The notes below the pieces were generated by a model that had not been told where the DNA came from, made no database searches, and worked only from the letters and a program-made list of their open reading frames with translations. A stretch of 10,643 bases of DNA from Deltaproteobacteria bacterium RBG_13_49_15 (lineage in GTDB: Bacteria; Desulfobacterota; Desulfobacteria; Desulfobacterales; UBA2156): positions 1-10,643 of the forward strand of contig MGQD01000155.1 in assembly GCA_001797695.1 (NCBI GenBank). The letters run 5' to 3'. The position numbers were made by a program, and so were the translations under genes. Positions within the stretch are counted from its first letter, which is position 1, and each line of letters starts with the position of its first letter. Below, piece by piece: positions 7,072 to 10,643 of the stretch.

Positions 7072-7854
7072 ATGTCATACAGCCTGGAATTCGAAGGAAA
7101 GAGCGTTGAAAAAGCGGTCGAAACCGCCTGTGAGACGGTCAAGATTCCCAAAGAAAAATTGAAATATGACGTCATATCCTATGGTTCCACCGGAATTTTT
7201 GGACTTGTGGGCTCAAAAAAAGCCCGAATTCGTGTCAGTTTGCCCGAATTGCCGGCAGAGATGAACAGCATCGAAACCCCTGAACATCCGCCGGATGCCG
7301 ATTCCGAAGAGGCTGATTCCGGAATGATCGAGCCGCCCTTCTCCAAGGAAGACTCTACCGTGAGCCAAGAAATCCGGGAGTTGGCGCAACAGGGAGAAAA
7401 GATTCTTCGACGGATCATCGATTCGATTGCAGAAGAAGCCGAAATTACCGTCAAAGTCGGTCCGGACCGGATTTTTTACAGTGTGAAGGGGGGAAATTCG
7501 GCCCTGCTGATAGGAAAACGAGGACAAACCCTTGAAGCGATCCAATACCTCATGGAAAAGGTCATAACTAGACAAACGGAAAATCGGATACGGATTCGGA
7601 TCGACATCGAAGGGTATTTGAAAAATCGACAGACAAGCCTTGAACAACTCGCCGAGCGGCTCTCAAAAAAGGTCCAGCGAACCGGGAAACCGGTGACCCT
7701 CGGCCAGATGAACGCATACGACAGACGGATCGTTCATCTGGCGTTAAAGGACGATGACAAGGTTCGGACTCAAAGCAAAGGAGAAGGGCTGCTCAAAACG
7801 ATCTCCATCTTTCCCAGGCATATCGGCCGCCGAAAAAAGGAAAAAAAGGAATAA
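7072..7854 (+). CDS. khpB: Jag/KhpB family RNA-binding protein
   Basis: This 260-residue protein has the three parts of the Jag (SpoIIIJ-associated, KhpB/EloR) family. The Jag_N domain covers residues 1-58 (LEFEGKSVEKAVETACETV and GSTGIFGLVGSKKARI). An acidic, probably flexible linker covers about 60-110. A KH domain carries the GxxG loop GKRG at 148-151, and the C-terminal R3H domain carries the R218-x3-H222 signature (RRIVH). It should bind single-stranded RNA in the cytoplasm. In Gram-positive bacteria its relatives influence cell elongation and division, while the role in Proteobacteria is less clear. GGAGGT at 7063-7068 is a strong ribosome-binding site. The tight spacing to yidC and mnmE indicates one operon. 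Confidence 0.94.
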   Translation: MSYSLEFEGKSVEKAVETACETVKIPKEKLKYDVISYGSTGIFGLVGSKKARIRVSLPELPAEMNSIETPEHPPDADSEEADSGMIEPPFSKEDSTVSQEIRELAQQGEKILRRIIDSIAEEAEITVKVGPDRIFYSVKGGNSALLIGKRGQTLEAIQYLMEKVITRQTENRIRIRIDIEGYLKNRQTSLEQLAERLSKKVQRTGKPVTLGQMNAYDRRIVHLALKDDDKVRTQSKGEGLLKTISIFPRHIGRRKKEKKE

Positions 7855-7865
7855 CCGAAATCCAT

Positions 7866-9245
7866 ATGGACGACTCGACCATTGCCGCCATTGCAACCCC
7901 GGTGGGGTGCGGCGGTATCGGGATTATCCGTATTTCCGGATCACAGGCAGTATTCATCGCATCCGCCGTATTTCAACCGTCGAAGGCCGCCGGCCCCTTC
8001 CGGTCTCACCGCATCTATCACGGACATGTGGTGAACCCGGAGAGCGGGCGGGTGCTGGACGAGGTTTTTTTCCTTTTCATGAGAGCGCCACGATCCTATA
8101 CGCGCGAGGATGTGGTGGAGATTCACACGCACGGAGGGCCGATGGTGCTCAGGGCCGTGCTCGACCTGATGTTGAAAGGAGGCGCCCGTCTGGCGGAAGC
8201 CGGTGAGTTTACCAAAAGGGCTTTTCTAAACGGACGGATCGATTTGTCTCAGGCCGAGGCGGTGATCGACCTCGTCCAGGCACGGACGGAAAAATCGCTG
8301 CAGATCGCCGCCGCCCAGGTAAAAGGGGCGTTGAGGCACGAGGTGGAGTCGATCCGAAAATCGCTGATGGGGATTCAAGCCGAGTATGAAGCAGCCATCG
8401 ATTTTCCCGATGAGACCGAGGGGATAGGAGAAGCGGCGGGGGTTCCGGACCGGTTTCAAAACGATATCATCGCTCCCCTTGAGAAGATGATCGAACATTA
8501 TCGCACCGGCCATGTCTTCAGGGAGGGGATCACGCTGGTCATCGTCGGGCGCCCCAATGTCGGAAAATCAAGTCTCATGAATTGTCTTGTTCGGAAAGAT
8601 CGGGCGATTGTCAGTCCAATGCCCGGAACCACGCGCGATTTCATCGAAGAGCCCCTGGTCATCAACGGAATACCGGTTCTCGTCGTGGACACGGCCGGAC
8701 TGCAGGATACGCACGATCCGGTGGAAAAGATCGGAATCGAAAAAACAATGGAATCGATAAGGGCCTCCGATCTGGTATTATTCGTTGTGGAGGCCGACCC
8801 GGGCCTCCTGCCGGAGGATCGGCGGATTTTTGAGGAGATCAAGGATAAGCCGGCGATCCTGGTCGTGAATAAAACAGATCTGGCGGATCCCCGGAAAGAG
8901 CTCCGGATCCCGGATGCCTGGAGATCTCTTCCGATGGTAAAAACCTCCGCCCTGCTTCATCGCGGCATCGAGAATCTAAAAGCGAAAATCGCTGCAACCG
9001 TCATAGCCGATGGAGGAATTCAGACAGAAAGCCCGGTTATTCCTAACCTTCGGCATAAGAACGCCCTTGAACGGGCACTGAAGGCCGTTTTGGAAGCATA
9101 CGACGGTTTTCGAACCGGCCGTTCCCCGGAGTTGGTGAGCATGGATCTTAAGGAGGCCGGAGACGCGCTGGGCGGGATTATGGGCGAAAAAGCGGATGCG
9201 GATCTGCTGGATGAGATCTTTAGCCGGTTTTGCATCGGAAAATAA
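7866..9245 (+). CDS. mnmE: tRNA uridine-5-carboxymethylaminomethyl(34) synthesis GTPase MnmE
   Basis: This 459-residue protein acts with MnmG to modify the wobble uridine (U34) of certain tRNAs. The N-terminal formyl-tetrahydrofolate-binding domain starts typically (STIAAIATPVGCGGIGIIRI). The inserted Ras-like G domain shows GRPNVGKSS (228-236), DTAG (275-278) and NKTD (335-338). The protein ends in FCIGK with the conserved C456 of the family. Length is normal. The ATG has only a weak AAGGA about 15 bases away, so translation may be coupled to jag, which ends 11 bases earlier. Its partner mnmG, often the next gene, is not in this window. The stop codon TAA directly abuts the parS palindrome. 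Confidence 0.98.
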   Translation: MDDSTIAAIATPVGCGGIGIIRISGSQAVFIASAVFQPSKAAGPFRSHRIYHGHVVNPESGRVLDEVFFLFMRAPRSYTREDVVEIHTHGGPMVLRAVLDLMLKGGARLAEAGEFTKRAFLNGRIDLSQAEAVIDLVQARTEKSLQIAAAQVKGALRHEVESIRKSLMGIQAEYEAAIDFPDETEGIGEAAGVPDRFQNDIIAPLEKMIEHYRTGHVFREGITLVIVGRPNVGKSSLMNCLVRKDRAIVSPMPGTTRDFIEEPLVINGIPVLVVDTAGLQDTHDPVEKIGIEKTMESIRASDLVLFVVEADPGLLPEDRRIFEEIKDKPAILVVNKTDLADPRKELRIPDAWRSLPMVKTSALLHRGIENLKAKIAATVIADGGIQTESPVIPNLRHKNALERALKAVLEAYDGFRTGRSPELVSMDLKEAGDALGGIMGEKADADLLDEIFSRFCIGK

Positions 9246-9261
9246 TGTTTCACGTGAAACA
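9246..9261. promoter_or_regulatory. parS chromosome partitioning site (ParB-binding centromere)
   Basis: TGTTTCACGTGAAACA is a perfect match to the widely conserved bacterial chromosomal parS consensus (TGTTNCACGTGAAACA). It is a perfect inverted repeat, and with one flanking base on each side (9245-9262) the palindrome is 18 bp. ParB loads here as a CTP-dependent clamp, spreads along nearby DNA, and with ParA moves the origin region and recruits SMC. Such sites cluster near oriC, which agrees with the rpmH-to-mnmE genes next to it. It begins one base after the mnmE stop, and in the frame of the next gene it reads MFHVKH, so it may also be translated. I saw no second copy in the window. Confidence 0.93.
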
Positions 9262-9262
9262 T

Positions 9263-9267
9263 GGGAG
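9263..9267 (+). promoter_or_regulatory. Shine-Dalgarno GGGAG deciding the start of the cysteine-cluster gene
   Basis: GGGAG ends 7 bases before the ATG at 9275 and directly follows the parS palindrome. The alternative ATG at 9245 lies inside parS and has only a poor upstream signal (CGGAAAAT). Spacing therefore favours 9275, which leaves parS untranslated between the two genes. Confidence 0.5.
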
Positions 9268-9274
9268 AGCGGAA

Positions 9275-9952
9275 ATGGGAATGAGAATGGATTTTGAACC
9301 GTTTTTTAAAAGATACGAGGAGTTATTGGCCAAAGCGGATGCCGCGTTCGACCGGGTCAAGACGGAATACCCGGAGCATGTCAAATGCACCATCGGATGT
9401 GCGGACTGCTGCCATGCCGTATTCGACCTCTCACTGGTGGAAGCGCTGTATATCAACCACCATTTTCAGATCCGGTTTCAGGGAGCGGAAAAAGCCCGGG
9501 TTCTGGAAAAAGCGAACCATGCGGACCGGAAGGCGCACAAGCTGAAAAAAAAGGCCTATCAGGAATTACGGCAGGGAAAAAAAGAGGTGGATATTCTCGT
9601 TGAGATGGCCGGTGAACGGATCCGATGCCCTCTTTTAAATTCGCAGGACGCCTGTGACCTGTATGAGCGCCGTCCGATCACCTGCCGGCTTTACGGACTT
9701 CCGACGTTAATCGGAGGGATCAGCCATACCTGCGGCCGCTCCGGATTTGTTGAAAAAACGGCTTATCCGACGGTAAAGGTCGATGTCATTCAAAAAACGC
9801 TTTACGATATTTCCAATGAGATCGTTGCAACGATCAGGTCGCGATACGTGAAAATGGGGGATATGCTCGTTCCGCTATCCATGGCGCTGCTAACCGATTA
9901 CGATGACGAGTATCTGGGGATTAAAACCGAAAAAAGGAAGAAAGGGGATTAA
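9275..9952 (+). CDS. YkgJ-family cysteine-cluster (putative Zn/Fe-chelating) protein
   Basis: This 225-residue protein carries the cysteine pattern of the YkgJ/UPF0153 family. The first cluster is C38-x3-C42-x2-C45-C46 (CTIGCADCCHAVFD). The second is C118, C127 and C137 (CPLLNSQDAC, DLYERRPITC), followed by RLYGLP and C153. The family is proposed to bind zinc or an iron-sulfur cluster, but its function is not established. There is no signal peptide, so it should be cytoplasmic. Residues about 70-105 are a charged, lysine-rich stretch that is probably helical. ATG 9275 is chosen for its GGGAG. ATGs at 9281 and 9287 are close alternatives, and ATG 9245 would add MFHVKHGRAE encoded partly by parS. 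The gene occupies the place after mnmE where mnmG is often found, which gives no direct functional clue. The next gene starts 10 bases after its stop. Confidence 0.85.
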   Translation: MGMRMDFEPFFKRYEELLAKADAAFDRVKTEYPEHVKCTIGCADCCHAVFDLSLVEALYINHHFQIRFQGAEKARVLEKANHADRKAHKLKKKAYQELRQGKKEVDILVEMAGERIRCPLLNSQDACDLYERRPITCRLYGLPTLIGGISHTCGRSGFVEKTAYPTVKVDVIQKTLYDISNEIVATIRSRYVKMGDMLVPLSMALLTDYDDEYLGIKTEKRKKGD

Positions 9953-9962
9953 AAGGTAACGC

Positions 9963-10307
9963 ATGACCAGACCGTCTGAAGAAGAGGAAAAGAGGAAACG
10001 CGCCGTCTTCGAAAGCATGTCCGAGAAACGAAGAGCGCATATCCTTAAAAAAGGGTATGAGAAGTGGGATCCGTTTATGGATCCGAAAGACCCTATTGAT
10101 ATCCGAAAGGATCGGACGAACCGGACCACCGGCATGCTTGTCCGTGAATTCCTCCAATCCTGCAGTCCCGAGGGATACGGCAATGAATATGCAAGGGGAG
10201 TGCTTGAAATCGCACTCGGAATCGTCAATGGAGAAGACCGGTTTCGCGGCATGTTCGAATTTTCATGCTGGTATCAAGCGCTTTTAAAAAAGGAAGGGCA
10301 TGAGTAG
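9963..10307 (+). CDS. Conserved-looking hypothetical protein, 114 residues
   Basis: I do not recognise a named family. The first third is highly charged and likely helical (EEEEKRKRAVFESMSEKRRAHILKKG without membrane segments). It leads into the tryptophan/proline motif KWDPFMDPKDPIDIR near residues 34-48. The C-terminal half looks like a compact helical domain (TTGMLVREFLQSC, YARGVLEIALGIVNGEDRFRGMFEFSCWYQALLKKEG). The product is soluble, with no signal peptide. It resembles short hypothetical proteins I associate with Desulfobacterota, but that is memory and not a search. An AAGGT precedes the ATG at suitable distance. Its last 8 bases overlap the start of the next gene, which indicates translational coupling in a three-gene unit. 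Confidence 0.75.
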   Translation: MTRPSEEEEKRKRAVFESMSEKRRAHILKKGYEKWDPFMDPKDPIDIRKDRTNRTTGMLVREFLQSCSPEGYGNEYARGVLEIALGIVNGEDRFRGMFEFSCWYQALLKKEGHE

Positions 10308-10643
10308 TTGCCCCATCCGGCGACTCGAGGAAGCGGATTGCGACCTTGGAGATATCAAAGCCCGGATCGTGCTGAAACTGATTGAATCTGACCGGAAATT
10401 AACGCAGTGCCAAATGGAAAACATTCTCCATAAGGAGCTCCGGATCGACGGCGCACGCACCCGCCAAGCCGTTTCTTTGTTGATTGCCGAAGGGGCGATT
10501 CAGTACACGTACCGATACGGAGCTTCTTTTCTTGAACCGTCGACCGGACAGGCCGTGCGCGTTTCAAGGAGTATCGTCTTAAAACCGCCCCAAATGCCGT
10601 TCAATCCCGGTCCGGAGGATGTCGTCATTTCCATTGCGCCCGG
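10300..10643 (+). CDS. N-terminal part of a probable PrmA-type methyltransferase with winged-helix domain (partial)
   Basis: The open frame starts with ATG at 10300, overlapping the previous stop by 8 bases, and runs off the right edge after 114 codons. Residues about 18-70 (IKARIVLKLIESDRKLTQCQ through LLIAEGAIQYTYRYG) look like a winged helix: several short helices, then a two-strand wing. The last visible residues, FNPGPEDVVISIAPG, match the lead-in to the SAM-binding loop of PrmA-like methyltransferases, where a glycine-rich AFGTG.H.TT motif would follow. That continuation is outside the window, so the methyltransferase call is an inference. PrmA methylates ribosomal protein L11, but a winged-helix N-terminus is not the standard PrmA one, so the substrate could differ. 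A DNA- or RNA-binding regulator is the main alternative. Confidence 0.6.
   Translation, partial: MSSCPIRRLEEADCDLGDIKARIVLKLIESDRKLTQCQMENILHKELRIDGARTRQAVSLLIAEGAIQYTYRYGASFLEPSTGQAVRVSRSIVLKPPQMPFNPGPEDVVISIAP

Noticed and set aside
6570..7175. Long minus-strand open frame (201 codons) opposite yidC
   Set aside because: It mirrors the strongly supported yidC and jag genes and has no domain signature.

Overview
This window looks like an origin-proximal housekeeping region of a Gram-negative bacterium, most likely a Desulfobacterota (deltaproteobacterial, Desulfosarcina/Desulfobacter-like) sulfate-reducer relative. That placement is an inference from gene order and from the general look of the proteins. 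No search was run. All convincing genes lie on the + strand and are tightly packed. The longest stretch without a gene is about 170 bases.

Left block (1-4294): the last 48 codons of an unidentified membrane protein, then a large fused radical SAM protein (B12-fold + radical SAM + DUF2344) that overlaps by 8 bases a ribonuclease E/G-family gene (rng). The middle block (4364-9245) starts from a near-ideal sigma70-type promoter and holds the classical chromosome-origin cluster rpmH-rnpA-yidD-yidC-jag(khpB)-mnmE. These genes make ribosomal protein L34, the RNase P protein, the two membrane-insertion factors, a KH/R3H RNA-binding protein and the tRNA wobble-uridine GTPase. The yidD gene has no ATG, GTG, TTG or CTG at its conserved N-terminus.

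Right block (9246-10643): directly after the mnmE stop codon lies a perfect 16-bp parS centromere, TGTTTCACGTGAAACA, inside an 18-bp palindrome. The usual mnmG-rsmG-parA-parB genes do not follow it in this window. Instead there is a co-directional run of a YkgJ-type cysteine-cluster protein, a 114-residue protein of unknown function, and the N-terminal part of what looks like a PrmA-type methyltransferase behind a winged-helix domain. The window cuts that last gene at its expected SAM-binding motif.

Together the window is a translation/RNA-processing/membrane-insertion cluster carrying a chromosome segregation site. I found no mobile elements, CRISPR arrays, tRNA or rRNA genes, and no convincing cluster of DnaA boxes. 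The most notable items are the parS site and its position, the missing start codon of yidD, and the uncharacterised three-gene run downstream of parS.
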